A DNA stretch of 64,000 bases from Billgrantia sulfidoxydans (GCF_017868775.1 NZ_CP053381.1:3410001-3474000); one strand, 5' to 3'; positions 38,443 through 48,077 are shown, counted from the first letter of the stretch. Numbers and translations are program-made. Notes: generated by a model from the sequence alone, not told the origin.

Positions 38443-39762
38443 TCAGTTATAGAGCACGCCCGGCAGCCAGAATACGATGCCCGGCACCAGGTAGAGGATG
38501 AGCATGGCCACGAACACCATCAGCAGGAACGGGGCGATGCCGATGAAGATGTCGCCCAGTTGGATGCCCTTGGGCGCTATGCCCTTGAGATAGAAGGCCG
38601 ACATCGCCATGGGCGGCGTGAGGAACGAGGTCTGGATGTTGAGCGCCACCAGCACGCCGAAGAACAGCGGGTCGATGCCGAACATGTTCAGCAGCGGCAG
38701 GAAGATCGGCACGAAGATGATGATGATCTCGGTCCACTCCAACGGCCAGCCGAGCAGGAAGATCAGCAGCTGCGCCAGCAGCAGGAACTGCAGCGGGGTC
38801 AGCGACAGCCCGCCGATCCAGTGTTCGATCAGGGTATGGCCATCGAGGAGCGAGAACACCGAGGAGAAGATCCACGAGCCGACGAACAGCCAGCACACCA
38901 TGGCGCTGGTGCGCGCGGTGAGGAAGACCGCCTCGCGCAGCCTGGCGAAGGTGAGCTGACGATAGGCCGCCGCCAGCACCATGGCCCCCAGGGCACCGAT
39001 GCCGGCCGCCTCGTGGGGCGTGGCCAGGCCGAAGAGAATCGCCCCGAGCACCGCCATGATCAGCACGAACAAGGGCGCGAACGAGGTGAGAAGCCCCCAG
39101 TAGACTTCCTTGAGTGGCACGTCGAGACTCTCCGGCGGCAGCTTGGGCGCCACCTTGGGATTGACCATCGCTCGTCCCATCACGTAGAGGATATAAAGCC
39201 CCGCCAATAGCAACCCCGGGATCAGCGCCGCGGCATACAGGCGCACCACCGAGACCCCCGCCATCGCCCCGTAGAGGATCAGCATGATGCTCGGCGGAAT
39301 CAGGATCCCCAGACACCCCCCGGCACAGATCACCCCGCTCGACAGGCGCTTGTCGTAGCCGGCGTTGAGCATCGCCGGCAGTGCCAGCAGCCCCATCAGC
39401 GTCACCACCGCGCCGACGATGCCGGTGGCGGTGGCGAACAGCGCGCAGGTGATCAGGCTGGCCACCGCCAGCGAGGCCGGCATGCCGCGTGCGGCGAGCT
39501 GCAGGCTGGCGAACAGGCGGTCGAGGATGTTGGCCCGTTCCACCATGTAGCCCATGAACAGGAACAGCGGCACGGCGATCAGCACGTCGTTGGACATGAC
39601 GCCGTAGGCGCGCTGCACCAGCAGCGGGAAGATGATGTCGCCGATGGCGAAGTAGCCGAAGCCGATGCCCATGGCGATCAGCGTGAAGGCGATGGGGAAG
39701 CCGAGCATGATCAGGATGACCAGCATGCCCAGCATCAGGATTCCGATTTCCGGTTCGCTCAT
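38443..39762 (-). CDS. dctM: TRAP transporter large membrane subunit (DctM)
   Basis: A 439-residue inner-membrane protein with about twelve hydrophobic segments, matching the TRAP large subunit: VPLFLFMGYMVERANILDRLF, GGCLGILIPPSIMLILYG and a late QTSFLTPPMAMSAFYLKG. It drives sodium- or proton-coupled uptake of an organic acid delivered by DctP. It overlaps dctQ by 4 bp, so the two are translationally coupled. Confidence 0.94.
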   Translation of the reverse strand: MSEPEIGILMLGMLVILIMLGFPIAFTLIAMGIGFGYFAIGDIIFPLLVQRAYGVMSNDVLIAVPLFLFMGYMVERANILDRLFASLQLAARGMPASLAVASLITCALFATATGIVGAVVTLMGLLALPAMLNAGYDKRLSSGVICAGGCLGILIPPSIMLILYGAMAGVSVVRLYAAALIPGLLLAGLYILYVMGRAMVNPKVAPKLPPESLDVPLKEVYWGLLTSFAPLFVLIMAVLGAILFGLATPHEAAGIGALGAMVLAAAYRQLTFARLREAVFLTARTSAMVCWLFVGSWIFSSVFSLLDGHTLIEHWIGGLSLTPLQFLLLAQLLIFLLGWPLEWTEIIIIFVPIFLPLLNMFGIDPLFFGVLVALNIQTSFLTPPMAMSAFYLKGIAPKGIQLGDIFIGIAPFLLMVFVAMLILYLVPGIVFWLPGVLYN

Positions 39763-40355
39763 GGCTGCTTGTCTCCCGATTCATGCTGGGCGGCCTTGAT
39801 CTCGGCCTCCTTGTTCAACGGGATCTCGATCTCCTCGACGTCCTCCAGGCGCCGCGGCCACTTGCCGTGCCGAAGGCACAGGAAGCAGCGCGTCACCTCC
39901 GCCATGCCCTGGATCGCCAGGAAAGTGGCGCAGGCGGGGATGACGAACTTGTAGGGCCAGATGGGCGGTCCGCCCGGGGTGAAGGAGCTGTGCTCGTTCT
40001 GGCGGAAGGAAGCGTGGAAGAAATCCCAGCCGCTCCATACCAGCGCCAGGATGCCGGGGTAGAAGAACAGCAGGTAGAGCGCCAGCTCGACCCCCGCCTG
40101 CCAGCGCGGCGAGAAGTAGCGCGACACCACGTCGGCGCGGACGTGGGCGTTGTGGGCCAGCGCATAGGCCCCGCTCATCATGAACAGCGTGCCGTACAGC
40201 ATGTAGCTGGTGTCGTAGGCCCAGGCGGTCGGTGCGCCCAGGGCGTAGCGCATGAAGACTTCGTAGCTCACCACGAAGGTCAGCAGCAGAATCGCCCAGG
40301 CAAAGGTCTTGCCGACCCAGGTGCTGAGATGGTCGATGAAGAAGATGAAGCGCAT
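39759..40355 (-). CDS. dctQ: TRAP transporter small membrane subunit (DctQ)
   Basis: A 198-residue DctQ-type protein with four hydrophobic segments and the family motif FVVSYEVFMRYALGAPTAWAYD. The ATG at 40355 follows GAGAGGTGACC. The charged C-terminus (~165-198) is longer than in minimal DctQ proteins. It pairs with DctM in the membrane. Confidence 0.92.
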   Translation of the reverse strand: MRFIFFIDHLSTWVGKTFAWAILLLTFVVSYEVFMRYALGAPTAWAYDTSYMLYGTLFMMSGAYALAHNAHVRADVVSRYFSPRWQAGVELALYLLFFYPGILALVWSGWDFFHASFRQNEHSSFTPGGPPIWPYKFVIPACATFLAIQGMAEVTRCFLCLRHGKWPRRLEDVEEIEIPLNKEAEIKAAQHESGDKQP

Positions 40356-40477
40356 GGTCACCTCTCACCGCGCCGCATCGCCCACCAGGGCGATGCGGCG
40401 CGGAACATGGATCCCGGCAGCATCCGGCGCCGGGGGAGCAGGGTGCCGGGCCCGGCAAGCCCGGCAGGCCCGGCGAC

Positions 40478-41689
40478 TCACAGGATGGTGGAGGTGTCGG
40501 TCGGCTCCTTGCCGAAGAAGTGCCGGTAGGCCGGTTCCTTGGGTGCCGTGCCCTCGAGGTGCCAGCCGACCACGCGCTCGCAGTACTCGCGCTGATGATC
40601 GATGACCTTCTTGAAGAAGGGGTCCTGCGATTCGTTCTCGATCACCGTGTTCCACGCTTCGAGCTGCGCCTGAAGCACCGAGTCGGGGGTGATGTAGGTC
40701 TGCACCCCCTGCTGCTCGCGCATGGCCTGGAGGTCCTTCGGATAGCGCTCCATGGCCTTCCAGTACATCTCCGACGAAGCGGCCTTGGCGGCGTACTGCA
40801 GGATGGCCTGGAACTCCTCGGGCAGGCTGTCGTGCTTGGTCTTGTTGAAGATGATCTCGAAGGATTCGCAGTCCTGGTGATAGCTGCGCAGCATCCAGGT
40901 CTTGCTGACGTCGGGGAAGCCGAGCAGGCGGTCCGAGGAGGGGTTGTTGAACTCGGCACCGTCGAGCAGGCCACGGTCCATCGCCGGCACGATGTCGCCG
41001 CCGCCCATGATGGTCACCGCCGCACCGAATTCGCGCATCAGGTCGGCGGCCAGTCCCACGGTGCGGTATTTGAGCCCGCGCAGGTCGTCGGCGCTGGCAA
41101 TCGGCTCCTTGAACCAGCCCAGCGCCTGGGTCGGCATCGGGCCGGTGAGATAGCCGACCAGGGGAAGCTCGAGCATCTCGAGCAGCTCCGTGTAGAGCTC
41201 CATGCCGCCGCCGGTCCAGTACCAGGCGAGGAACTGGTTGGCATCCCAACCGAAGGGCGGCGGCGTGCCGAACAGCGAATAGGCCTTGTGCTTGCCGTAC
41301 CAGTAGGCGCAGACCCCGTGCCCGCCGTCGAGCGCGCCGGAAATCACCGCGTCCTGCAGCTGCAGCGCGCCCACCACGGCGCCGGCCGGCAGCAGGTTCA
41401 GGCGCAGCCGCCCTCCCGACATCTCGTTGACGATACGCACGTAGTCGGAGGCGAACTCGTGGAAGATATCCTGGTTGGGCCAGGTGCTCTGGAAGCGCAG
41501 CGTGGTGGTCTGGGCCACGGCAATGCTGGGGAAGCCCACCGCGGCGGCGGCCCCTGCCCCCACGGCGGCGGCCGAGCCGGTGAGGAAGCGTCGACGCGAG
41601 GTGCCGGCGGCGTTGCTGGCGGCGGAAGGGGTGTCGCTGGCGGTTTGCCCGTCGGCCTGGGCCGCGGGCGCATTCTTGTCTTGAGCCAT
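40478..41689 (-). CDS. dctP: TRAP transporter solute-binding protein (DctP), Tat-exported
   Basis: A 403-residue binding protein with a Tat signal, SRRRFLTG at residues 31-38, before a hydrophobic stretch ending SIAVAQ-TT. The 30 residues ahead are Ala/Gln-rich and unusual for the family. The mature part follows the pattern of TakP-type binders for 2-oxo acids and related carboxylates (NLLPAGAVVGALQLQDAV, LKYRTVGLAADLMREFGA, LDGAEFNNPSSD); the actual ligand is uncertain. It does not resemble TeaA, the ectoine binder. The gene is first in the TRAP operon, 122 bp before dctQ. Confidence 0.9.
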   Translation of the reverse strand: MAQDKNAPAAQADGQTASDTPSAASNAAGTSRRRFLTGSAAAVGAGAAAAVGFPSIAVAQTTTLRFQSTWPNQDIFHEFASDYVRIVNEMSGGRLRLNLLPAGAVVGALQLQDAVISGALDGGHGVCAYWYGKHKAYSLFGTPPPFGWDANQFLAWYWTGGGMELYTELLEMLELPLVGYLTGPMPTQALGWFKEPIASADDLRGLKYRTVGLAADLMREFGAAVTIMGGGDIVPAMDRGLLDGAEFNNPSSDRLLGFPDVSKTWMLRSYHQDCESFEIIFNKTKHDSLPEEFQAILQYAAKAASSEMYWKAMERYPKDLQAMREQQGVQTYITPDSVLQAQLEAWNTVIENESQDPFFKKVIDHQREYCERVVGWHLEGTAPKEPAYRHFFGKEPTDTSTIL

Positions 41690-41941
41690 CAGTTACTCCG
41701 GAAGCGGTTGTCGTTGTACTCCTGGCTGCCAGGGCCGGCACGGGCCGGCCGTGCAGTCATCCCGAAGCCTCCATGCCGATGCTGGCACAGCATGCGCCCG
41801 GCTTCCCTAATACGCATTCGGTTACATCAGGTATAGCTGGGGTAAGCGAAGTCGCAAGCGCGGCTTCCTATGTTCAATTAACGCTGCTGCCGAATCTGTT
41901 AACGCAAAGTTGAAGGCGAAGGAGAAAGTGCGTATTTTATT

Positions 41942-41958
41942 TGAACGTTCATTCAAAA
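41942..41958. promoter_or_regulatory. Possible BetI-type operator (TGAACGTTCA)
   Basis: TGAACGTTCA at 41942-41951 is a perfect 10-bp palindrome followed by TTCAAA. TetR-family BetI sites in gammaproteobacteria are built on a TTGAACGTTCAA-like core, from memory of that family. It lies 217 bp before a BetT-like choline carrier. No betI gene is in the window. Confidence 0.4.
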
Positions 41959-42086
41959 AAACAAGGAACGGCTTCCCGCCGGAGTCGTCAGCCCTGACCC
42001 CTTCCCCGCCACGAGCGGCGTCCCGGCCCATGGCCACGAAGGCGACCTCAGGTCTGTAACATTGGGCATTCTTCAGGCGTGCTTTC

Positions 42087-42106
42087 GATTGTGAGGAACA
42101 ATCCTC
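42087..42106. repeat. Overlapping inverted repeats upstream of the BCCT gene
   Basis: GATTGT (42087-42092) pairs with ACAATC (42098-42103), and GAGGA (42093-42097) with TCCTC (42102-42106). They lie about 60-80 bp before the BCCT start and could be an operator or a 5'-leader hairpin. Confidence 0.35.
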
Positions 42107-42167
42107 AGCGCGTCTCGGCAGGGAATCGGCGGGAAGGTTTCATTCACCTCGAAAAGGAGTCGCCTCC

Positions 42168-44216
42168 ATGGCGCGAAACCTACCCCTGAACGAACGGCGC
42201 GACCGGCTCAATCCCGTGGTGTTCCACGGCTCGGTGGCCGGGATCCTGGTCTTTCTCGTGCTCACCATGACCTTCACCGAGCAAGCCGGCAACTTCTTCG
42301 ACGCCGGCCTGGCCTGGGTCAGCGAGACCTTCGGCTGGTACTACATGCTGGCGGTACTGGCCTACCTCGTCTTCGTCGTCGCCATCGGCCTGTCCCGCTT
42401 CGGCCGGATCCGGCTGGGGCCGGATCATTCCCGGCCGGAGTTCTCGACGCTGTCGTGGGCGGCGATGCTGTTCGCCGCCGGCATTGGCATCGACCTGCTG
42501 TTCTTCAGCGTCGCCGAGCCGGTGGCGCACTACCTGGCGCCGCCCGACCTCGCCCCCGAGAGCCAGGAGGCGATGCGCTACGCCGTGGTGCAGACCTTCA
42601 TGCACTGGGGGCTCTCCGGCTGGGGGCTCTACGTGCTGATGGGCATGGCCCTGGCCTACTTCAGCTACCGCCATCGCCTGCCGTTGGCCATCCGCAGCGC
42701 GCTCTACCCGCTGCTGGGCAAGCGCATCCACGGACCCATCGGCAACGCCGTGGACATCACCGCGGTGATCTCCACCGTTTTCGGTATCGCCACCAGCCTC
42801 GGCATCGGCGTGATGCAGCTCAACTACGGGCTCAACTACATGTTCGACGTGCCCGAGAGCCTCTCGGTGCAGGTGATCCTGATCGTGCTGGTGGTCGTGC
42901 TTGCCACCATCTCGGTGGTCAGCGGCGTGGAGAAGGGCATTCGCCGGCTGTCGGAGTTCAACATGCTGCTGGCGCTGGCCCTGCTGCTGTTCGTGCTGTT
43001 CCAGGGCCATACCCTGCGGCTGCTCGACATGGCGGTGAACAATGCCGGCGACTACTTCACGAGCTTCATCGCCAAGAGCTTCGACACCTACGCCTTCGCT
43101 GGCGACGACGCCAACGAGTGGAAGATGTGGTGGACGATCTTCTTCTGGGGCTGGTGGATCGCCTGGACGCCGTTCGTCGGCCTGTTCCTGGCGCGCATCT
43201 CGCGTGGGCGTACCATTCGCCAGTTCGTCGCCGGCGCGCTGTTCATCCCGCTGGCCTTCATGATGGTGTGGATGTCGGTGTTCGGTAACAGCGGCATCGA
43301 GCTGGTGGCCAACCAGGGCGTTGCCGAACTCGGTGAACAGGCGCTGAATACGCCGCAGACCACCATGTACACGCTGCTCGAGTACTATCCCTGGGTCGGT
43401 CTCACCGCCGCCGTGGTTACCGTGCTGGGGATCGTGTTCTTCGTCACCTCGGCGGATTCCGGCGCGCTGGTGCTGGCGAACTTCACCTCGATCCTGTCCG
43501 ACGTGAACCATGACGCACCGATCAAGCTGCGCATCTTCTGGTCGGCGGTGATCGGTCTGATCACCGTGGCGCTGCTGATGGCCGGCGGACTGGCGGCGCT
43601 GCAGAGTGCCGTGGTGATCACCGCCCTGCCCTTCTCGCTGGTGATCTTCGCCATCATGCTCGGCATGTACAAGGCGCTGAAGCTGGAGGGCAGCAAGGCC
43701 GAGGCGCGCCGTCGCATCGCCGGCACCGCCCCGGGCGGCGACTGGCGCGAGCGTCTCGATCGGGCCCTCGATGTCTCCAATCGTGCCGGCGCCGCCGCCA
43801 CCATCGAGCATGCCATCCGCCCGGCGCTGACGCAGTTCGCTCAAGAGCTCGAGAGCCGCGGCCAGGAGGCCAACGTGACCGAGGAGCCGTTGGAGGGAGA
43901 GTCGCTACCCTGCCTGACGCTGCAGGTCGATCTCGAGAATGCCGCGAGCTTCGTCTACCAGGTATGCCCGCACCGCATGCGCACGCCGAGCTTCCTGCCG
44001 GCGGACGATGACTACTACGTACGGCTCGACGTCTATCTGGCCGAGGGCGGCCAGGAGAAGGACCTCAACGGCTACACCCGCGGCCAGGTGATCGCCGACG
44101 TGCTCTCGGAGTATGAACGCCATCTGCACTTCCTGGCCCTGACCGACCAGGGCGGCAACGTGCAAGCCATGCCGGGCGCGGTGGGCGAGCCGCCGCTCGA
44201 CGCCACCCCGGCCTGA
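42168..44216 (+). CDS. betT: BCCT-family choline/betaine transporter, BetT-like
   Basis: A 682-residue carrier with twelve transmembrane segments and a long cytoplasmic C-terminus (~520-682), a layout linked to osmotic sensing in BetT-type proteins. The conserved helix 8 region is FFWGWWIAWTPFVGLFLARISRGRT, and FGIATSLGIGVMQLNYGL lies in the ion/substrate path. It imports choline or a betaine with sodium or protons. AAAGGAG lies upstream of the start and an intrinsic terminator follows. Choline rather than glycine betaine is inferred from overall similarity to BetT. Confidence 0.9.
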   Translation: MARNLPLNERRDRLNPVVFHGSVAGILVFLVLTMTFTEQAGNFFDAGLAWVSETFGWYYMLAVLAYLVFVVAIGLSRFGRIRLGPDHSRPEFSTLSWAAMLFAAGIGIDLLFFSVAEPVAHYLAPPDLAPESQEAMRYAVVQTFMHWGLSGWGLYVLMGMALAYFSYRHRLPLAIRSALYPLLGKRIHGPIGNAVDITAVISTVFGIATSLGIGVMQLNYGLNYMFDVPESLSVQVILIVLVVVLATISVVSGVEKGIRRLSEFNMLLALALLLFVLFQGHTLRLLDMAVNNAGDYFTSFIAKSFDTYAFAGDDANEWKMWWTIFFWGWWIAWTPFVGLFLARISRGRTIRQFVAGALFIPLAFMMVWMSVFGNSGIELVANQGVAELGEQALNTPQTTMYTLLEYYPWVGLTAAVVTVLGIVFFVTSADSGALVLANFTSILSDVNHDAPIKLRIFWSAVIGLITVALLMAGGLAALQSAVVITALPFSLVIFAIMLGMYKALKLEGSKAEARRRIAGTAPGGDWRERLDRALDVSNRAGAAATIEHAIRPALTQFAQELESRGQEANVTEEPLEGESLPCLTLQVDLENAASFVYQVCPHRMRTPSFLPADDDYYVRLDVYLAEGGQEKDLNGYTRGQVIADVLSEYERHLHFLALTDQGGNVQAMPGAVGEPPLDATPA

Positions 44217-44238
44217 TCGGGCTTTCCCTCCCTCGCCA

Positions 44239-44269
44239 CGGCGGCATCCTTCGGGGTGCCGCCGTTTTT
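44239..44269 (+). terminator. Intrinsic terminator after the BCCT gene
   Basis: CGGCGGCA (44239-44246) and TGCCGCCG (44257-44264) form a stem extended by TCC/GGG around a TTCG tetraloop, followed by five T (44265-44269). It separates the BCCT and SulP genes. Confidence 0.92.
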
Positions 44270-44354
44270 GATGCGGCATCGACCTTGGCCGGCTTGTGGC
44301 GGCGCAATATGCAGGAGTAACGTTACCGTTACCTTGCTCACGTTCGGTACCGCC

Positions 44355-46100
44355 ATGGCCCGCTCACGACGCTCCACCCGCTACCGGCCCCCGCTGCCCG
44401 GTAGCGCCATCCTTGCCGCCTGGCGCCAAGGCTACGGCCTGACCGAGCTCAAGCGCGACCTGCTCGCCGGCCTGACCCTCGGCATCGTCGCCGTGCCGCT
44501 CTCCATGGCGCTGGCCATCGCCACCGGTGTACCGCCGCAGCATGGCCTGTACACCGCCATCGTGGCGGGCGCCATCATCGCGCTGACCGGCGGCTCGCGA
44601 TACAACATCTCCGGCCCCACCGCCGCCTTCGTGGTGATCCTGTTTCCCATCGTCGCCAGCCACGGTCTCGGCGGGCTGCTGCTCGCCACGCTGATGGCGG
44701 GCGCGATCCTGGTGGCGCTGGGGCTGGCGCGGCTGGGCAACCTGATACAGTTCGTGCCCTACCCGGTGGTGCTCGGTTTCACCGCCGGTATCGCCGTGGT
44801 GATCGCCCTGCTGCAGCTGCCCGACTTCCTCGGGCTCGATGACGTCGCGCTCGGCGACAGCACGCTGCACAACCTGGCCGCCATCGCTCACGCCGCTTCC
44901 TCGCTGGACCCGGCCGAACTCGGCATCGGGCTGCTCACGCTGGCGGCACTGATCCTGTGGCCGCGCTTGAAGCTGCCGGTGCCGGCGCCGCTGGTCGGCC
45001 TGGCGGTGGGCACGCTGGCGGCGCTCGCCGTGGCACCGCTGGGCGTGGAGATCGAGACCATCGCCTCACGCTTCAGCTGGGAGCACCAAGGCCAGGCCGG
45101 CAGCGGCATCCCGCCCTTCGCCCCCGGCCTGGTGCTGCCCTGGCGCCTGCCGGGGCCGGACGGTACGCCGCTCACGGTGGATTTCGCCCTGGTCCGCGAG
45201 CTGCTCGGCCCGGCGCTGGCCATCGCCATGCTGGCGGCCATCGAATCGCTGCTCTGCGCGGTGGTGGCAGACGGCCTGACCCGCACCCGCCACGACCCCA
45301 ACGCCGAGCTGATCGGCCAGGGTCTGGGCAACCTCGCCGCGCCCTTCTTCGGCGGCATCACCGCCACCGCGGCGCTGGCGCGCACAGCCACCAACATCCG
45401 CAGCGGGGCGGTCTCGCCACTGGCCGCGGTCGTCCATGCGCTGGTCGTACTGCTGGCGGTGGTGGCGCTGGCCGGCGTGCTCGCCCGGGTGCCGATGGCG
45501 GCGCTCGCCGCGCTGCTGTTCGTCATCGCCTGGAACATGAGCGAGGCACGCCACTTCGTGCATACCCTCAGGAGCGCGCCGGGCAGCGACGTGGCGATCC
45601 TGGTGATCTGCTTCCTGCTCACGGTGGTATTCGACATGGTATTGGCGGTGGCGGTGGGCATCGGCCTCGCCGCGGCGCTATTCATCCGCCGCATGGCCCA
45701 CCTGACCCACGCCCGCCGCCTCGAACCCGACCGTGACGAGGAGAGCCGCGACCTGCCGCGCCAGGTGGCGCTCTACGACGTCAACGGCCCGCTGTTCTTC
45801 GGCGCCGCGGAGAAGGCCGTGTCGTCGCTGCGGGTGGTCGACCCCGAGGTGCGCGTGGTGATGCTCGACATGCGCGACGTGCCGAGCCTGGACGCCACCG
45901 CCATCGTCGCCCTGCAGGCGCTGGTCGAGGAGCTGCGCGCGCGTCAGGTGGGGCTGATCTTCGTCGGCATGCCGGCGCGCATGGTGATGAAGCTCAGGCG
46001 CGCCGGGGTCAGGCGTCAGGCCGGTCGGCTGGCCGCCGTGCGCCAGCCGGAGCGCGCCCGACGTCTGGCCGAGCGCTGGCTGGCCGTGCCGGCCGAATGA
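44355..46100 (+). CDS. SulP-family anion transporter with STAS domain, DauA-like
   Basis: A 581-residue SulP carrier. The transport domain (~20-430) has VAVPLSMALAIATGVPPQHGLYTAIVAG and ISGPTAAFVVIL; a C-terminal STAS domain (~465-570) includes DVNGPLFFGAAEKAV and LDMRDVPSLDATAIVAL. Relatives move sulfate, bicarbonate or C4-dicarboxylates (DauA); the substrate cannot be fixed here. The start is the ATG at 44355; no good Shine-Dalgarno site is visible. It converges on the YjbQ gene with a 6-bp gap. Confidence 0.88.
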   Translation: MARSRRSTRYRPPLPGSAILAAWRQGYGLTELKRDLLAGLTLGIVAVPLSMALAIATGVPPQHGLYTAIVAGAIIALTGGSRYNISGPTAAFVVILFPIVASHGLGGLLLATLMAGAILVALGLARLGNLIQFVPYPVVLGFTAGIAVVIALLQLPDFLGLDDVALGDSTLHNLAAIAHAASSLDPAELGIGLLTLAALILWPRLKLPVPAPLVGLAVGTLAALAVAPLGVEIETIASRFSWEHQGQAGSGIPPFAPGLVLPWRLPGPDGTPLTVDFALVRELLGPALAIAMLAAIESLLCAVVADGLTRTRHDPNAELIGQGLGNLAAPFFGGITATAALARTATNIRSGAVSPLAAVVHALVVLLAVVALAGVLARVPMAALAALLFVIAWNMSEARHFVHTLRSAPGSDVAILVICFLLTVVFDMVLAVAVGIGLAAALFIRRMAHLTHARRLEPDRDEESRDLPRQVALYDVNGPLFFGAAEKAVSSLRVVDPEVRVVMLDMRDVPSLDATAIVALQALVEELRARQVGLIFVGMPARMVMKLRRAGVRRQAGRLAAVRQPERARRLAERWLAVPAE

Positions 46101-46106
46101 AACGCG

Positions 46107-46526
46107 CTACTCGCCCTGCAGCGTGGCGATCAGCCGCCGCGCCCCGCCGTGATCGCGGTGCTCGCCGAGCCAGATGCCCTGCCAGGTACCCAGCGACAGG
46201 CGGCCGTTGCGCACCGCCAGGGTGAGCTGGGTGCCGAGCAGGCTGGCGCAGACGTGCGCCGGCATGTCGTCCGGTCCCTCCAGGGTGTGGCGGAAATAGG
46301 GCAGGTCCCCCGGGATGCGCTCGCGCAGGAAGGCATCGAGGTCGTGGCGCACGTCGGGGTCGGCGTTCTCGTTGAGCGTCAGCGAGGCCGAGGTGTGCAA
46401 CAGCTGCAGGTGCAGCAGCCCCACGCTCAGGTCACGCAGTCCGCTAACGGCCGAACTCACCTCGTCGGTGATCAGATGAAAGCCGCGCGGGCGCGGCGCC
46501 AGGCGCAGTTCCTGCTGGTGCCACAT
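46107..46526 (-). CDS. YjbQ-family (UPF0047) protein
   Basis: A 139-residue cytoplasmic protein with the family's conserved segments: [23 protein letters not shown], the acidic [13 protein letters not shown] and the end [19 protein letters not shown]. coli YjbQ has weak thiamine-phosphate synthase activity that can rescue thiE mutants, but the true role is unknown. It stands alone, with 159 bp before the cupin gene. Confidence 0.9.
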   Translation of the reverse strand: MWHQQELRLAPRPRGFHLITDEVSSAVSGLRDLSVGLLHLQLLHTSASLTLNENADPDVRHDLDAFLRERIPGDLPYFRHTLEGPDDMPAHVCASLLGTQLTLAVRNGRLSLGTWQGIWLGEHRDHGGARRLIATLQGE

Positions 46527-46685
46527 GGTCGGGCTCCTCGTGTGGGGTTTCCGGCCATGCTAGCGTGCTGTCCCGCTACCGCAAGGGGGCTTCGCCACAC
46601 CCGACGGGCAGCTCTCCGACGCATTGGCGTGACGTTGCGGCTGTCGCGAGGCCGCCTCGACCCCGCGACAGCCATTGCCGGCGGG

Positions 46686-47123
46686 TTACTCGCTGGTCAC
46701 CGTGGTGGGCTGGCCCTGTGCCCCGGCGAACACGACCAGGACCCTGGCGTCGCTGTCGGTTACGTTGAACAGCTGGTGATCGCGGTTGAGCGCCTCGACA
46801 TAGGCTTCCCCCGTGCCGTAGACCTGCGGGTCGCCGCCCTCGGTGCGCAGCTCCACCTCGCCTTCGAGCACGTAGACGTAGACGGGCACCGGATGCTGAT
46901 GCAGCGGCGTTCGCCCGCCAGGCTCGATGGTGCCGACCACGGAGACGATCTCCGGCGTCCCGTCGGGCCAGGCGATGGCATCGCCGTCACGAGTAGCGGT
47001 CGTCTTCAATACCGGCGAGGTCTCGAATCCCGCCGGCAGGGCATCGTCCTGGGCGAAGGCGGCACCGACGGGCAGGGCCGCCGCCAGCCCGAAGGCCAGT
47101 GCGATCGGTGTGATGGTTTTCAT
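46686..47123 (-). CDS. Secreted cupin-domain protein
   Basis: A 145-residue protein with a signal peptide (residues 1-24, ending GAAFA-QD) and one cupin barrel. Motif 1 reads PLHQHPVPVYVYVLEGEVEL, keeping HxH but with valine at the usual metal-ligand Glu position. Such small exported cupins occur near stress genes; the reaction is unknown. It lies 35 bp after the methyltransferase gene and is probably co-transcribed with it. Confidence 0.82.
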   Translation of the reverse strand: MKTITPIALAFGLAAALPVGAAFAQDDALPAGFETSPVLKTTATRDGDAIAWPDGTPEIVSVVGTIEPGGRTPLHQHPVPVYVYVLEGEVELRTEGGDPQVYGTGEAYVEALNRDHQLFNVTDSDARVLVVFAGAQGQPTTVTSE

Positions 47124-47158
47124 GTCGCGTCACTCCTCTGTCATGGGGGCCACTTGGC

Positions 47159-47950
47159 TCAGCGTTTGACCGCCAGCAGCGAAATGCTCTTGACCCCGTA
47201 GCTGGCGCTGGCGCCCTGGGCCGAATCGGTCAGGAAGCGGTACTCGGGGTGTTCGCGCCAGGCCTCGATGACGAGGCCGCTCGCCTCGATGGCCGCACGA
47301 TAGGCGTCCTGCTGCAGCGCCCCGCCGATGCAGGCGGCCCATAGTGTGGCATTGCAGGAGACGCTCTCCGGCAGCGGCTTCTCGGTGACGATGTCGGCCA
47401 GCGCCAGGCGGCCTCCGGAGCGCAGCACCCGCGCCGCCTCGGCGAAGACCCGCGGCTTGTCGGCGGAGAGGTTGATCACGCCGTTGCTGATCACCACGTC
47501 GACGCTGCCGTCGGCAAACGGCGGCGCCTCGATATAGCCGTCGTGGAAGGTGACCTGGCCGAAGCCGGCCTCGCGGGCCAGCCGCTCGGCCTTGTCACGC
47601 TGGGCCGCGGTCATGTCGAGCCCCAGCACCTGCCCGCCGGGCCCCGTCGCCAGGGCGGCCAGCAGGCTGTCCATGCCGGAGCCGCTGCCCAGGTCGAGTA
47701 CCGTCTCGCCGGGTTGTATGGCGGCCAGGTCGAGGAAATGGCCGACCCCGGCGAAGGAGTCGATGGCGGCGGCGGGGATGCGGTCGAGGGCATGGGGGTC
47801 GTAGCCCAGCCGCTCGGCCAGGGCACGCCCCATCTCGAAGTGGAACTCTCCGTGTGGCGCTTCGGCCACCTCGCGATACATCGCCTTGACCCGCGCCTCG
47901 AGCTCCTGCTTGTCCACTCCGGCGCTGGCCGGCTTTGCCGTGATTGTCAT
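47159..47950 (-). CDS. ArsM-like SAM methyltransferase lacking the SNC cysteine
   Basis: A 263-residue class I methyltransferase. The SAM motif is VLDLGSGSGMDSLLAA, followed by LGLDMTAAQRDKA. Overall pattern matches arsenite methyltransferases, including a late Cys in LWAACIGGAL, but the segment that is SNCVINL in ArsM reads SNGVINL, so one As(III)-binding Cys is missing. Arsenite methylation is thus doubtful. It resembles the N-terminal domain of the protein at 50692-51939 (shared FHF, LGY, FAGVG, LDxTAA and SNG signatures). The cupin gene follows in the same direction. Confidence 0.83.
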   Translation of the reverse strand: MTITAKPASAGVDKQELEARVKAMYREVAEAPHGEFHFEMGRALAERLGYDPHALDRIPAAAIDSFAGVGHFLDLAAIQPGETVLDLGSGSGMDSLLAALATGPGGQVLGLDMTAAQRDKAERLAREAGFGQVTFHDGYIEAPPFADGSVDVVISNGVINLSADKPRVFAEAARVLRSGGRLALADIVTEKPLPESVSCNATLWAACIGGALQQDAYRAAIEASGLVIEAWREHPEYRFLTDSAQGASASYGVKSISLLAVKR

Positions 47951-48077
47951 TGTCTTGCTCCTCTTGGCTGCTCACGACGACACCGAGCGGTGCCGTGTGC
48001 GCCAGGACGCGGCACCAGGCAAAAGGGTTCCCGGGTGAATATCGTCGACCACCTCAGGCGCCACCGGGGTGGTGGCG

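Larger units (their letters stand above)
41690..42167. other. 478-bp divergent intergenic region between dctP and the BCCT gene
   Basis: No supported gene. It must hold promoters for the TRAP operon (left) and the BCCT carrier (right). It contains a TGAACGTTCA palindrome near 41942 and overlapping inverted repeats at 42087-42106, listed separately. The stretch 41850-41960 is AT-rich compared with its surroundings. Confidence 0.6.

Noticed and set aside
38443..41689. TRAP operon as the ectoine transporter TeaABC
   Set aside because: The binding protein is Tat-exported and follows the TakP-type pattern; its sequence does not resemble TeaA as remembered, and it lies far from the ectoine cluster.
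47159..47950. Arsenic-resistance operon based on an ArsM-like gene and an ArsR-family regulator
   Set aside because: Both methyltransferases lack the SNC cysteine, the ArsR protein is fused to rhodanese with a sulfur-type loop, and no arsB, arsC, acr3 or arsH gene is present.
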